Part shown: one piece after another, positions 49,839-59,091 of the stretch
Numbering within the stretch: position 1 is the stretch's first letter
How the letters are laid out: every line of letters begins with the position of its first letter
Source: Halosimplex salinum
GTDB taxonomy: Archaea; Halobacteriota; Halobacteria; Halobacteriales; Haloarculaceae
Length of the DNA: 64,000 nt
Direction of reading: 5' to 3'
Assembly (NCBI RefSeq): GCF_003730195.1
Contig: NZ_QWGG01000001.1
Coordinates: 248,001-312,000, forward strand
Position numbers and translations under genes: made by a program
The notes under the pieces: model-generated
Databases searched by the model: none
Told to the model about the DNA's origin: nothing
What the model saw: the letters and a program-made list of their open reading frames with translations, nothing else

Positions 49839-51310
49839 TGAGCCGACTCGACCCGCTCTATCGCACGTACGACTGGGCCGACGCCCGGCTCGGCCTGACC
49901 GACGAGCAGTCGCTGCTGGGCAAGGCGTTCCCCGCCGAGGACTCGTTCCTGCTCGGCGAGGTGGCCCTGTTCTGCTTCCTGATCCTCGTGCTGACGGGCG
50001 TGTTCCTCGGCTTCTTCTTCGAGCCCTCGACCTCGGACGTCGAGTACGACGGGAGCGTCGCCGAGTACCAGGGCGAGGAACTCCCGGAGGCGTTCGCGAG
50101 CGTCCTCAACATCACCTACGACGTGCCGTTCGGCATGCTGATCCGCCGGATGCACCACTGGGCGGCCCACCTGTTCGTCGCCTCGATGGCGCTGCACATG
50201 TTACGGGTGTTCTTCACCGGCGCGTATCGCAACCCGCGCGAGCCGAACTGGCTCGTCGGCACCGGGCTCGCCGGGATGTCGATGTTCGCGGCCTACACGG
50301 GCTACGCGCTCCCGTTCGACGAGTTCGCGAGCACCGCCGTGGGCATCGGTTACAACGTCGCGCTGTCGGTGCCGCTGGTCGGCGACCTGATCGGCAAACT
50401 CGTCTTCGGGGGTGAGTTCCCCTCCAGCGCCACGATACCGCGGTTCTACTTCCTCCACGTGTTCGTGATACCGGTGGTCATCGCGGGGCTGATCGCCGTC
50501 CACATGGTGATCCTGATGCGGCAGAAACACACCGAGGACACTCGTGAGGCGGACGTGGGCGGTCGCGAGACCGTCGACCGCGACGACGACAGCGTCGTGG
50601 TCGGTCTGCCGGCGTTCCCGAACCAGGCGGCGGTCAGCGCCGTCGTCTTCTTCCTGACCCTGGCGACGCTGTCGCTGCTCGCGGGGTTCCTGCCGGTCCA
50701 CAACATCGCCGAGTACGGACCCAACGACCCCGCCTCCACCCCGGCGCTCATCATGCCCGACTGGTTCCTGATGTGGGGCTACGGGTTCCTGAAGCTCGTC
50801 CCGTCGTGGATGAGCTTCGACCTGCTCGGCGTCCACGTCAGTTCCGAGTTCGTCGGCGGGCTCCTCCTGCCGGGGCTGGTGTTCGGGGCCGTCGCGCTCT
50901 GGCCCTTCGTCGACTACCACGACGACCCGGTCCACTTCACGGCCGACCCGATCGAGCGGCCCTGGCAGACGGCCGTCGGCATCGCCGGTGTCACGTTCAT
51001 CATGGTCGCCTCCATCGCGGGGATGGACGTCATGGTCGCGGACGTGCTCGGCACGTCGACGGACGCTATCAAACCGCTCCTGATCGGCGCGCTCGTCGGT
51101 GTGCCCATCGGTTCGGGCCTGCTCACCTACGCGACGCTGGGCGGGTTCGGCGACGAGCCCTCGGGCGGCGGCGGGTCCGCCGACGTCGAGCTGGCGAACG
51201 GCGGTATCGCGGGTGATGCCTCGTCGGACCAGGAGTCCGACGGGAGTAACGACGAACCGGCCGACGGCACCGAATCGGCCGACGACGCGCCGGAGGAGGG
51301 CGACCGATGA
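49838..51310 (+). CDS. narC: Cytochrome b of the nitrate reductase complex
   Basis: 490 residues from ATG 49838. About eight or nine transmembrane helices. Heme ligands are in [19 protein letters not shown] and A-V-H-M-V, two per heme b. P-D-W-F-L-M-W-G is close to the quinol-site P-E-W of bc complexes. The N- and C-terminal cytochrome b halves are fused in one chain. A Ser/Asp/Glu-rich tail follows. Translation is coupled to the Rieske gene. Confidence 0.9.
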   Translation: MSRLDPLYRTYDWADARLGLTDEQSLLGKAFPAEDSFLLGEVALFCFLILVLTGVFLGFFFEPSTSDVEYDGSVAEYQGEELPEAFASVLNITYDVPFGMLIRRMHHWAAHLFVASMALHMLRVFFTGAYRNPREPNWLVGTGLAGMSMFAAYTGYALPFDEFASTAVGIGYNVALSVPLVGDLIGKLVFGGEFPSSATIPRFYFLHVFVIPVVIAGLIAVHMVILMRQKHTEDTREADVGGRETVDRDDDSVVVGLPAFPNQAAVSAVVFFLTLATLSLLAGFLPVHNIAEYGPNDPASTPALIMPDWFLMWGYGFLKLVPSWMSFDLLGVHVSSEFVGGLLLPGLVFGAVALWPFVDYHDDPVHFTADPIERPWQTAVGIAGVTFIMVASIAGMDVMVADVLGTSTDAIKPLLIGALVGVPIGSGLLTYATLGGFGDEPSGGGGSADVELANGGIAGDASSDQESDGSNDEPADGTESADDAPEEGDR

Positions 51311-51501
51311 GCGACGAGGTGCGACACGCCGTCACGATGTCCGCGCGTCGATACCGCTGGCTGGACAGGCTCACGAAACTCGCCGGCGTCGCGCTGATAG
51401 CCGCGGGGCTGGAGGTCGGTGGCGACACGCTCCCCGGCGTCGCGCTCGCGGCGCTCGGCGTCGCACTCGGACTCGCGACCGTGCTGATCTCGAAGCAATG
51501 A
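51307..51501 (+). CDS. Small membrane protein of the nitrate reductase operon
   Basis: 64 residues with two hydrophobic helices ([11 protein letters not shown] and [12 protein letters not shown]). It overlaps genes on both sides by four bases (ATGA). It may be the small ORF between narC and narG known from Haloferax nar operons. It has no recognised domain; it could be a subunit or an assembly protein of the membrane part. Confidence 0.7.
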   Translation: MSDEVRHAVTMSARRYRWLDRLTKLAGVALIAAGLEVGGDTLPGVALAALGVALGLATVLISKQ

Positions 51502-54500
51502 CCGACGATTCCCACATGACCGACGAACACGACACGACCGAGGTCGAGACGACTGGTATCGACAGCGAAGCGACCGACCGTGCCGAGACTGACGGCGGCG
51601 CGGACATCGACGTCTCCCGCCGCGACTTCCTGAAGGGCGTCGGCGCGGCCGGCGTCGCCGGCGCGGGGGCCTCCCAGACCGGGCTCGCACAGGACTTCCT
51701 CCAGATGACGCGGCTGCAGGTCGTGAACGACCCGATCGGTGACTACCCCTACCGCGAGTGGGAGGACCTGTACCGCGAGCAGTGGGACTGGGACTCCAAA
51801 CACAGGTCGACCCACTCGGTCAACTGCACCGGGTCCTGTTCGTGGAACGTCTACGTCAAGAACGGGCAGGTCTGGCGCGAGGAACAGGCCGGCGACTACC
51901 CGAACTTCGACGAGAGCCTGCCCGACCCCAACCCGCGCGGCTGTCAGAAGGGCGCCTGTTACACGGACTACGTCAACGCCGACCAGCGCATCAAGTACCC
52001 GATGCGCCGCACCGGCGAGCGCGGCGAGGGCAAGTGGCAGCGCATCTCCTGGGACGAGGCGCTGACGGAGATCGCGGAGCACGTCGTCGACGAGGTCGAG
52101 GCAGGCCGGTACGACGCCATCTCGGGGTTCACGCCGATTCCCGCGATGTCGCCCGTCTCGTTCGCTTCGGGGTCTCGACTCGTCAACCTCCTCGGAGGCG
52201 TCAGTCACAGCTTCTACGACTGGTACTCCGACCTGCCGCCGGGTCAGCCGATCACCTGGGGGACCCAGACTGACAACGCCGAGAGCGCCGACTGGTACAA
52301 CGCCGACTACATCATCGCGTGGGGGTCGAACATCAACGTCACGCGCATCCCCGACGCGAAGTTCTTCCTCGACGCCGGCTACAACGGGACCAAGCGCGTC
52401 GGCGTGTTCACCGACTACTCCCAGACGGCGATCCACACCGACGAGTGGATCTCCCCGCAGGGCGGCACCGACACCGCACTTGCGCTCGGGATGGCCCAGA
52501 CCATCGTCGACGAGGAACTGTACGACGAGGCCCACCTGAAAGAGCAGACCGACATGCCGCTGCTCGTCCGCGAGGACACCGGCAAGTTCCTCCGCGCGAG
52601 CGAGGTACCGGGCCTCGGCGCGGACGTCGACCGGCCGGAGAAGGCGTTCGTGATGGTCGACGGCGACGGGGCCCTGCGGCTGGCTCCGGGGTCGCTGGGC
52701 GACCGCGACGGCCAGCACGACTCCGAGGCGAGCATCGAACTCGACTTCGACCCACGACTGGCCGTCGAGCGGTCGGTCGACCTGTCCGAAGACGCGGACG
52801 GGGACACCGTCGAGGTTCGGTCGGTCTGGGAGAACCTCAGGGACGAACTCGCGGAGTACACCCCCGAGACGGTCCACGAGGAGACGGGCGTCGGCGAGGA
52901 GACGTATCAGCGGATCGCTCGCGAGTTCGCCGAGGCGGGCAAGGCGAAGATCATCCACGGCAAGGGCGTCAACGACTGGTACCACAACGACCTCGGGAAC
53001 CGCGCTATCCAGCTACTGGTCACCCTCACCGGGAACCTCGGGGAGCAAGGGACCGGCCTCGACCACTACGTCGGGCAGGAGAAGATCTGGACGTTCCACG
53101 GCTGGAAGACCCTCTCCTTCCCGACCGGGAGCGTGCGCGGCGTGCCGACGACGCTGTGGACCTACTTCCACGCGGGCATCCTCGACAACACCGACGAGGA
53201 CACCGCCGACAAGATCCGCGAGTCCATCGACGAGGGGTGGATGCCCGTCTACCCCGAGGAACGCGACGACGGCTCCCGCCCGGACCCGTCGACGATGTTC
53301 GTCTGGCGCGGGAACTACTTCAACCAGGCCAAGGGCAACGTCGCCGTCGAGGAGACCCTGTGGCCCAAACTCGACCTCGTCGTGGACATCAACTTCCGAA
53401 TGGACTCGACGGCGCTGTACTCGGACATCGTCCTCCCGGCGGCGAGCCACTACGAGAAACACGACCTCTCGATGACGGACATGCACAGCTACGTGCACCC
53501 GTTCACGCCCGCCGTCGAACCGCTCGGCGAGGCCAAGACCGACTGGGAGATCTTCCGCCTGCTCGCCGAGAAGATACAGGAGGTCGCCACCGAGCGCGGC
53601 GTCGAACCCATCGACGACCGGAAGTTCGACCGCGAGATCGACCTGCAGTCGATCTACGACGACTACGTCCGCGACTGGGAGACCGGCGAGGAGGGAGCCC
53701 TCGCCGAGGACAGAGCGGCCTGTGAGTACATCCTCGAACACTCCGAAGAGACCAATCCCGAAGGGAGCGACGAGCAGATCACGTTCGAGGACATCGACGA
53801 ACAGCCCCAGCGGTTCCTCGCGTCCGGGGACCACTGGACCTCGGACATCGAGGACGGGGAAGCCTACACGCCGTGGAAGCAGTACGTGCAGGACAAGGAG
53901 CCCTGGCCGACGTTCACGGGGCGCCAGCAGTACTACGTCGACCACGACTGGTTCCTCGAACTCGGCGAGGAACTGCCGACCCACAAGGAGGGGCCGGAGA
54001 ACACCGGCGGGAGCTACCCGCTCTCGTACAGCACGCCGCACAGTCGGTGGTCGATCCACTCGACGTGGCGGGACAACGAGACGATGCTCCGCCTGCAGCG
54101 GGGCGAACCCACGGTGTTCCTCAACCCCGAGGACGCCGAGGAGCGCGGTATCGAGGACGGGGACACCGTCGAGGTGTTCAACGACCTCGGGAGCGTCGAG
54201 GTGCAGGCGAAGATCTACCCGTCGAGCGAACCCGGCACGGTCAGACACTTCTTCTCCTGGGAGAAGTTCCAGTACCCCGGCCGGGACAACTTCAACACGC
54301 TCGTCCCGATGTACATGAAGCCGACCCAGCTGGTCCAGTACCCCGCCGACACCGGCGAGCATCTCTACTTCTTCCCCAACTACTGGGGGCCGACGGGCGT
54401 CAACTCCGACGTGCGCGTCGACGTGCGCCCGGCCGACCAGGGCGAGGGAGAGAGCGAGGACGACGCCGAGGCCGACGTGCGGTTGACTGACGGCGGAGAA

Positions 54501-54575
54501 CCTGTGGCGGACGGCGGAGAACCCGTGGCGGACGACGGAGAACCCGTGGCGGACGACGGAGGTGATGCCGCGTGA
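51498..54575 (+). CDS. narG: Respiratory nitrate reductase alpha subunit
   Basis: 1025 residues from ATG 51498. A Tat signal (S-R-R-D-F-L-K-G-V-G, from residue 40) directs it outside. FS0 ligands are H106-x3-C110-x3-C114 and C149, the nitrate reductase pattern. Y-D-W-Y-S-D-L-P-P (Asp245) gives the molybdenum ligand. The K-G-V-N-D-W-Y-H and later regions agree with archaeal pNarG. It reduces nitrate to nitrite with NarH. The C-terminus carries three G-G-E-P-V-A-D repeats from a 21-base tandem repeat. It overlaps narH by GTGA. Confidence 0.94.
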   Translation: MTDDSHMTDEHDTTEVETTGIDSEATDRAETDGGADIDVSRRDFLKGVGAAGVAGAGASQTGLAQDFLQMTRLQVVNDPIGDYPYREWEDLYREQWDWDSKHRSTHSVNCTGSCSWNVYVKNGQVWREEQAGDYPNFDESLPDPNPRGCQKGACYTDYVNADQRIKYPMRRTGERGEGKWQRISWDEALTEIAEHVVDEVEAGRYDAISGFTPIPAMSPVSFASGSRLVNLLGGVSHSFYDWYSDLPPGQPITWGTQTDNAESADWYNADYIIAWGSNINVTRIPDAKFFLDAGYNGTKRVGVFTDYSQTAIHTDEWISPQGGTDTALALGMAQTIVDEELYDEAHLKEQTDMPLLVREDTGKFLRASEVPGLGADVDRPEKAFVMVDGDGALRLAPGSLGDRDGQHDSEASIELDFDPRLAVERSVDLSEDADGDTVEVRSVWENLRDELAEYTPETVHEETGVGEETYQRIAREFAEAGKAKIIHGKGVNDWYHNDLGNRAIQLLVTLTGNLGEQGTGLDHYVGQEKIWTFHGWKTLSFPTGSVRGVPTTLWTYFHAGILDNTDEDTADKIRESIDEGWMPVYPEERDDGSRPDPSTMFVWRGNYFNQAKGNVAVEETLWPKLDLVVDINFRMDSTALYSDIVLPAASHYEKHDLSMTDMHSYVHPFTPAVEPLGEAKTDWEIFRLLAEKIQEVATERGVEPIDDRKFDREIDLQSIYDDYVRDWETGEEGALAEDRAACEYILEHSEETNPEGSDEQITFEDIDEQPQRFLASGDHWTSDIEDGEAYTPWKQYVQDKEPWPTFTGRQQYYVDHDWFLELGEELPTHKEGPENTGGSYPLSYSTPHSRWSIHSTWRDNETMLRLQRGEPTVFLNPEDAEERGIEDGDTVEVFNDLGSVEVQAKIYPSSEPGTVRHFFSWEKFQYPGRDNFNTLVPMYMKPTQLVQYPADTGEHLYFFPNYWGPTGVNSDVRVDVRPADQGEGESEDDAEADVRLTDGGEPVADGGEPVADDGEPVADDGGDAA
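54492..54554 (+). repeat. Three 21-bp tandem repeats at the narG 3' end
   Basis: Units at 54492-54512, 54513-54533 and 54534-54554 differ by only one or two bases and encode (G/D)-G-E-P-V-A-D three times. They make a flexible acidic tail beyond the folded part of NarG, so copy number could vary between strains. Confidence 0.85.
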
Positions 54576-55642
54576 GCACCGACGACGCGCAGGAGGAGGA
54601 CACGCACATCGACATCGCGGACGGCGTCGACCACCAGGTCGCGATGGTGATGGACCTGAACAAGTGCATCGGCTGTCAGACGTGTACGGTCGCGTGCAAG
54701 ACGCTCTGGACGGAGGGCGGCGGCCGCGAGCACATGTACTGGAACAACGTCGAGACCAAGCCCGGCGAGGGCTACCCCGAGGGCTGGGAGGATTCGGGCG
54801 GCGGCTGGCAGTCCGACGACCACAGCGAGCGCCAGCCCGGCGAGATCCCCGGTCAGGAGGAGTACGGCGGCGACTGGGAGTTCAACCACGAGGAGATATT
54901 CTACGACGGCAGCGACGAACCGCTCGCCCCCCAGAGCGACCCCGAGTGGGGGCCGAACTGGGACGAGGACCAGGGCGCGGGCGAGTACCCCAACAGCTAC
55001 TACTTCTACCTCCCGCGGATCTGCAACCACTGCACCCACCCCTCCTGCGTCGAGGCCTGTCCGCGGAAGGCCCTCTACAAGCGCGAGGAGGACGGCATCG
55101 TCCTCGTCGACCAGGAGCGCTGTCGGGGCTACCGCTACTGCGTCGAGGGCTGCCCCTACAAGAAGGTGTACTACAACGCCGTCTCGAAGAAGTCGGAGAA
55201 GTGCATCTTCTGCTTCCCGCGCCTCGAGGGCGAGGGGCCGGACGACACGGTCCACGCGACCGCCTGCGCGGAGGAGTGTCCGCCACAGCTCCGGCTGGTC
55301 GGCTACCTCGACGACGAGGACGGCCCCATCTACAAGCTCGTCGAGGAGTACGAGGTGGCGCTGCCGCTCCACCCGGAGTTCGAGACGGTGCCGAACGTCT
55401 ACTACATCCCGCCGTACGCGCCGCCACAGCACTCCGAGGACGGCGAGACCCTCGAGTCCGTGGACCGCATCCCGAACGACTACCTCGAAGAGCTGTTCGG
55501 CGACCGCGTGAACGACGCGCTGGACACGATCGAACGCCACCGCGACCGCGTGCGTCGCGGCGGCGAGAGCGAACTCATGGAGATGCTCCAGGACAAGAAT
55601 CCGGCACAGCAGTACAGACTGGAGGTGTTCGACGATGAGTGA
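54572..55642 (+). CDS. narH: Respiratory nitrate reductase beta subunit
   Basis: 356 residues from GTG 54572. Cluster motifs: C-I-G-C-Q-T-C-T-V-A-C-K, C-N-H-C-T-H-P-S-C-V-E-A-C-P, C-R-G-Y-R-Y-C-V-E-G-C-P-Y-K-K, and C-I-F-C-F-P-R with C-A-E-E-C. Three 4Fe-4S and one 3Fe-4S clusters are expected. It passes electrons to NarG. The 3' end shows a 61-base duplication scar: without it, L-E-V-F-D would be followed directly by a TGATG junction with the next gene. Confidence 0.93.
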   Translation: MSTDDAQEEDTHIDIADGVDHQVAMVMDLNKCIGCQTCTVACKTLWTEGGGREHMYWNNVETKPGEGYPEGWEDSGGGWQSDDHSERQPGEIPGQEEYGGDWEFNHEEIFYDGSDEPLAPQSDPEWGPNWDEDQGAGEYPNSYYFYLPRICNHCTHPSCVEACPRKALYKREEDGIVLVDQERCRGYRYCVEGCPYKKVYYNAVSKKSEKCIFCFPRLEGEGPDDTVHATACAEECPPQLRLVGYLDDEDGPIYKLVEEYEVALPLHPEFETVPNVYYIPPYAPPQHSEDGETLESVDRIPNDYLEELFGDRVNDALDTIERHRDRVRRGGESELMEMLQDKNPAQQYRLEVFDDE

Positions 55643-55694
55643 GCGAAGCGAACGAACGTCGAGCTCGCCAGAGCTCGCTCTGGAGGTGTTCGAC
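55619..55694 (+). repeat. 15-bp direct repeat around the narH stop
   Basis: CTGGAGGTGTTCGAC occurs at 55619-55633 and again at 55680-55694. The 61 bases gained contain AGCGAAGCGAACGA-type sequence and an inverted CGAGCTC-GAGCTCG element. They give narH a new stop and separate it from the next gene by 54 bases. Confidence 0.75.
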
Positions 55695-55696
55695 TG

Positions 55697-56524
55697 ATGG
55701 CGCGCGAGGGGCCCGCCCAGTCGTGGCTCGCGGTCACCGCCCTCGTCGTGCTCGCGATAGCCGTCGCGGCGGTCGTGCCGTCGCTGACGAGCGCGCGGCC
55801 GGCCAACGAGGTGCCCGTCGGCGACGTCGGTGCGAACGCGTCGGACCCGGCCGCGGAGTCGTGGACGACCGTGCCGAGCGTCGAGATGGCGCTGTCGAGC
55901 GCGCCGAGCGGCCTGCCCGAGGCGGGTAACGTGTCGGCGGACCACGCGCGGGTCCGCGCGGCGACCAACGACTCGCACGTCTTCGTCCGCGTGTCGTGGG
56001 ACGACGCGACGGCCGACCGGAACACCTCGGGGCCGCGCGCGTTCGCCGACGCCGTGGCGGTCCAGTTCCCGGAGAACGAGAGCGCCCGACCGCCCATCGC
56101 GATGGGCGGGACCGACAACCGCGTGAACGTCTGGTACTGGACCGGCGACGAGCGGACCGAGGAACTGCTCGCGGGCGGCGCGGGCACGACGACCGACTTC
56201 GAGCGGACGACCGTCTCCACCGAAGCGGTCCACGAGGAGGGCGAGTGGCACGTCACATTCACCCGCGAGGCCGCCGCGGCGGGCAACCGGACCGCCCTCT
56301 CCGGCGAGCAGGACATCGACCTCTCCATCGCGGTCTGGAACGGGTCGTACGACGAACGGGCCGGTCGCAAGGCCGTCAGCGAGTGGCACTACCTCGCCAT
56401 GGGACCGGGACCGCAGGGCCCGCCCTACGAGACCATCCTCTGGACGGTCGCCGGACTCGCCATCCTGCTCACGACCGTCGTGACCATCGAGGGTGTGCGC
56501 CGAACGCGGGGTGAGCCCACGTGA
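55697..56524 (+). CDS. Heme-b-binding gamma-like subunit, nitrate reductase operon
   Basis: 275 residues. Membrane helices at both ends (L-V-V-L-A-I-A-V-A-A-V-V and L-A-I-L-L-T-T-V-V-T-I) and a middle domain with V-S-W-D-D-A-T, P-P-I-A-M-G-G-T-D and N-V-W-Y-W-T-G-D, the same heme-b family as the 41112 gene. The distance between helices puts the heme domain outside. It may link the cytochrome b/Rieske part to NarGH. It overlaps the chaperone gene by four bases. Confidence 0.82.
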   Translation: MAREGPAQSWLAVTALVVLAIAVAAVVPSLTSARPANEVPVGDVGANASDPAAESWTTVPSVEMALSSAPSGLPEAGNVSADHARVRAATNDSHVFVRVSWDDATADRNTSGPRAFADAVAVQFPENESARPPIAMGGTDNRVNVWYWTGDERTEELLAGGAGTTTDFERTTVSTEAVHEEGEWHVTFTREAAAAGNRTALSGEQDIDLSIAVWNGSYDERAGRKAVSEWHYLAMGPGPQGPPYETILWTVAGLAILLTTVVTIEGVRRTRGEPT

Positions 56525-57225
56525 GCGACGCCCCGACCGAGCGGCCGCCGGCCGACCCCGCCGAACCGCCGACGGACGCGGACCGCGACGCCGCCGCGCG
56601 CGGCGCGCTCTACGCGCTCCTCGCCCGGGCGACGACGGAGCCCGACCCCGAACTGTACGAGGCGTTCGCGTCGGGCGCGCTGGACCGCGAGTGTCGGCGC
56701 CTGCTCGACCGCACGGATCTAAACGTGGCGCCCCCGGACCTGTCGACCGAGGACGACCGCGAGACGGTCTCGGCGCGGTTCAACGACCTGTTCGTCGTCG
56801 GGCACACGACGGTCGAGGACCGCACCGACGGCACTATCGACGCCGAAGGACCGACGGTGTCGCTGTACGAGTCGGCCTACCGCCCGGAGGCGTCGTGGAA
56901 CGACGTGAACCTCGACCTCGCGAGAGCGTACGACTACTTCGGCGTCGAGGTCGACACGGAGCGCCGCGAGAACCACGACCACCTGCGGCTGGAACTGGAG
57001 TTCGCCGGCTACCTCTGTCGCCGCGAGGCGGCGGTCGACGCCGACGCGGCCCGCGCACGCCTCGACTTCCTCGACCGCCATCTGGCGGAGCTCACCGAGG
57101 GAGTCGCCGCCGCGATAGCGGACGAGCCGGGCACGGGCGTCTACGGCGAACTCGCCGACTTCTGCCGGCGACTGGTCGCCGCCGACACCGACGACCTGGC
57201 CGACCGGCTGGAGGCGGAGCCGTGA
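56521..57225 (+). CDS. narJ: NarJ/TorD-family chaperone
   Basis: 234 residues. All-helical chaperone with A-L-Y-A-L-L-A-R-A, F-N-D-L-F-V-V-G-H, L-Y-E-S-A-Y-R-P and E-N-H-D-H-L-R-L-E-L-E-F, the E-x-x-D-H-L type signature. It guards the NarG Tat signal and molybdenum insertion. It is paralogous to the chaperone of operon 1, and each operon keeps its own copy, in line with substrate-specific pairing. Confidence 0.88.
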   Translation: MSDAPTERPPADPAEPPTDADRDAAARGALYALLARATTEPDPELYEAFASGALDRECRRLLDRTDLNVAPPDLSTEDDRETVSARFNDLFVVGHTTVEDRTDGTIDAEGPTVSLYESAYRPEASWNDVNLDLARAYDYFGVEVDTERRENHDHLRLELEFAGYLCRREAAVDADAARARLDFLDRHLAELTEGVAAAIADEPGTGVYGELADFCRRLVAADTDDLADRLEAEP

Positions 57226-58181
57226 GTCGACCGACCGCTGGCCGCGCCGACGTGGCCGGCGCTCGACGGCGCGGCGAGGGCGGACTGCCGGTCTCCGTCG
57301 CGACGCTCCTCGGGGCGCTCGCGCTGGCCCCGACGGTGGGCGTCCTCGTGCTCCGAGTGCTCCGAAACGCACCCGCCACGCTCCCACCGGTGCTGCGCGG
57401 GTCGACGCCGACGATGGCGACGATCGCAGCGTTCGTGCCGGCGTTCGCGGTGATCGGACTCGCCGCGGCGACCGACCGACGGGCCGAGCGGGTCGCCCTC
57501 GCCGCCGTCGGGGTGTTCGCGCTCCTGGGTGCCGTCGACGCCGCGGCGTGGCTCCCGGCGGCCGCCGCGACCGTCGCGGGCGCGAGTGCGGTGCTCGCTA
57601 TCGAATTTCGTGGGCGCGCTGGCCACTCCACTCGACCGCTCTCGCGCGCCACGCTCAGCCGGATCGCCCGGCCCGCGCTCGTGACCGGCCTCGGCGTCGC
57701 CGCGCTCGCCGTCTCGCTCGCGGCGTCGGCCGGCGTCGCGACCGCGACGCTCCGACCGGCGGGCGCGACGCTCGCGTTCGCGACGCTGGCCGCACTGCCG
57801 ATCGCACGCGCCCTCGACGGGGTCGACCTCGGCCTGTGGGTCGTCGCCGCGTTCGCCGTGACCGTCGGCGCGGTGAGCGCGCCGTTCGTCGCAGGCGCCG
57901 TCGTCCTCGTGGCGTTCGGGGCCGGTTCGGTCCCGTTCGTCCTCCTCGCGCTCGGTATCGGCGGCGCTCTCGCGACGACGGTCGCGGACGCCCGCCGAGG
58001 CGCCCTCGGCCCGGCAGTGGCCGCGGCGCTCCTGCTGTCCGCCGGCGTCCCGGCGACGCTCCCCCGCGCCGTGGCGTTCGCGTTCGGCCTCGTCCTCCTC
58101 GCCCGCGAGTGGGGACCGATGGCCGGAGATATCCATTCCGACGGGACCGCTCCGTCCGCGGGAGGTGTCGCCGATGCGTGA
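57222..58181 (+). CDS. Polytopic membrane protein of the nitrate reductase operon
   Basis: 319 residues from GTG 57222 (GTGA overlap with narJ). It is Ala/Val-rich with about nine hydrophobic helices and short Arg-rich loops. There is no transporter motif I can name, and it does not show the conserved loops of NarK. Operon position suggests a role in nitrate respiration or enzyme assembly, but its sequence gives no function. Confidence 0.75.
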   Translation: MSRPTAGRADVAGARRRGEGGLPVSVATLLGALALAPTVGVLVLRVLRNAPATLPPVLRGSTPTMATIAAFVPAFAVIGLAAATDRRAERVALAAVGVFALLGAVDAAAWLPAAAATVAGASAVLAIEFRGRAGHSTRPLSRATLSRIARPALVTGLGVAALAVSLAASAGVATATLRPAGATLAFATLAALPIARALDGVDLGLWVVAAFAVTVGAVSAPFVAGAVVLVAFGAGSVPFVLLALGIGGALATTVADARRGALGPAVAAALLLSAGVPATLPRAVAFAFGLVLLAREWGPMAGDIHSDGTAPSAGGVADA

Positions 58182-59013
58182 CCCCGAGGAGGCGACCGAC
58201 GGACCGACCGACCCGCGGGTCCACCCCGAGCAGAGTCCCGGGTTCGGCGCCGACCACGCCGGGCTGGAAGACATCGAAGTGAGCCGCGAGGGCGTCGAGA
58301 TCGGCGAGGCGACCCCGCGGGAACTCGCGGCGACCGACGTCTCACTGATCGCCAGCGACACCGCCGAGGAGAAGCTCGAACGGCTCGCGACCGGCGACGC
58401 CGTCGAGCGCCAGCGGGCCGCGCTCGCGCTCGCCGAGGAGGAGCGCGACCCGGCCATCGTCGAGGCGCTCGTGACCGCCGGGCTACACGACGAGGAGTCG
58501 GACGTGCGCCAGTTCTCGGTCGAGGCGCTCGCGAAACTCGGCGGGGAGCAGGCCGAGCGAGCGGCGCTGCAGATCACCGAGGACGACGACCCGTGGGTCC
58601 GCGCCGAGGCGGTCGTCGCGCTCGACCGACTCGACCGCGAGCGCCACGCCGACCGCATCGAGGCGGCGCTCGACGCGGACCACCACGCTGTCCGCCGGAA
58701 CGCGCTCGTCTCCGTGTTCAAGCGCCGCGGCGAGGACGCCCTCGAACCGCTGCTCGACGCGGTCGACGACGAGAGCGAGCGCGTCCGCGAGTGGGCGGTC
58801 CACCTGCTGGCGGGCGTCGACGACGACCGCGCCCGCGAAGCGCTCCGGGAGACCGCGGCCGACGAGTCCGAACCGCGGATCGTCCGCGGGACCGCCGCGC
58901 GGGCGCTGGAGGCCGATCCCGGCCGCTTCCGGCGGCAGTTCACCGGCGCGCTCGACCGCGGCGACACGACCCTGCCCGGCGAGGACCACCTGAATCGCCA
59001 GCCAGACCTCTGA
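58174..59013 (+). CDS. HEAT-repeat protein, nitrate reductase operon
   Basis: 279 residues from ATG 58174 (an in-frame GTG at 58165 is possible). Residues 70-260 hold HEAT repeats including V-R-Q-F-S-V-E-A-L-A-K-L-G, V-R-A-E-A-V-V-A-L-D-R-L and A-V-R-R-N-A-L-V-S-V-F. The repeats align with the operon 1 protein at 40081. Unlike that protein it lacks a long disordered tail but has a polar N-terminal extension. Probable assembly scaffold. Confidence 0.82.
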   Translation: MRDPEEATDGPTDPRVHPEQSPGFGADHAGLEDIEVSREGVEIGEATPRELAATDVSLIASDTAEEKLERLATGDAVERQRAALALAEEERDPAIVEALVTAGLHDEESDVRQFSVEALAKLGGEQAERAALQITEDDDPWVRAEAVVALDRLDRERHADRIEAALDADHHAVRRNALVSVFKRRGEDALEPLLDAVDDESERVREWAVHLLAGVDDDRAREALRETAADESEPRIVRGTAARALEADPGRFRRQFTGALDRGDTTLPGEDHLNRQPDL

Positions 59014-59091
59014 CCGCCGCGGCGACCGCTCGACCGACAGGTCAGAGACCGCGACACGCCATCGACGTTCGACGACGCTGTCCACCCCACA

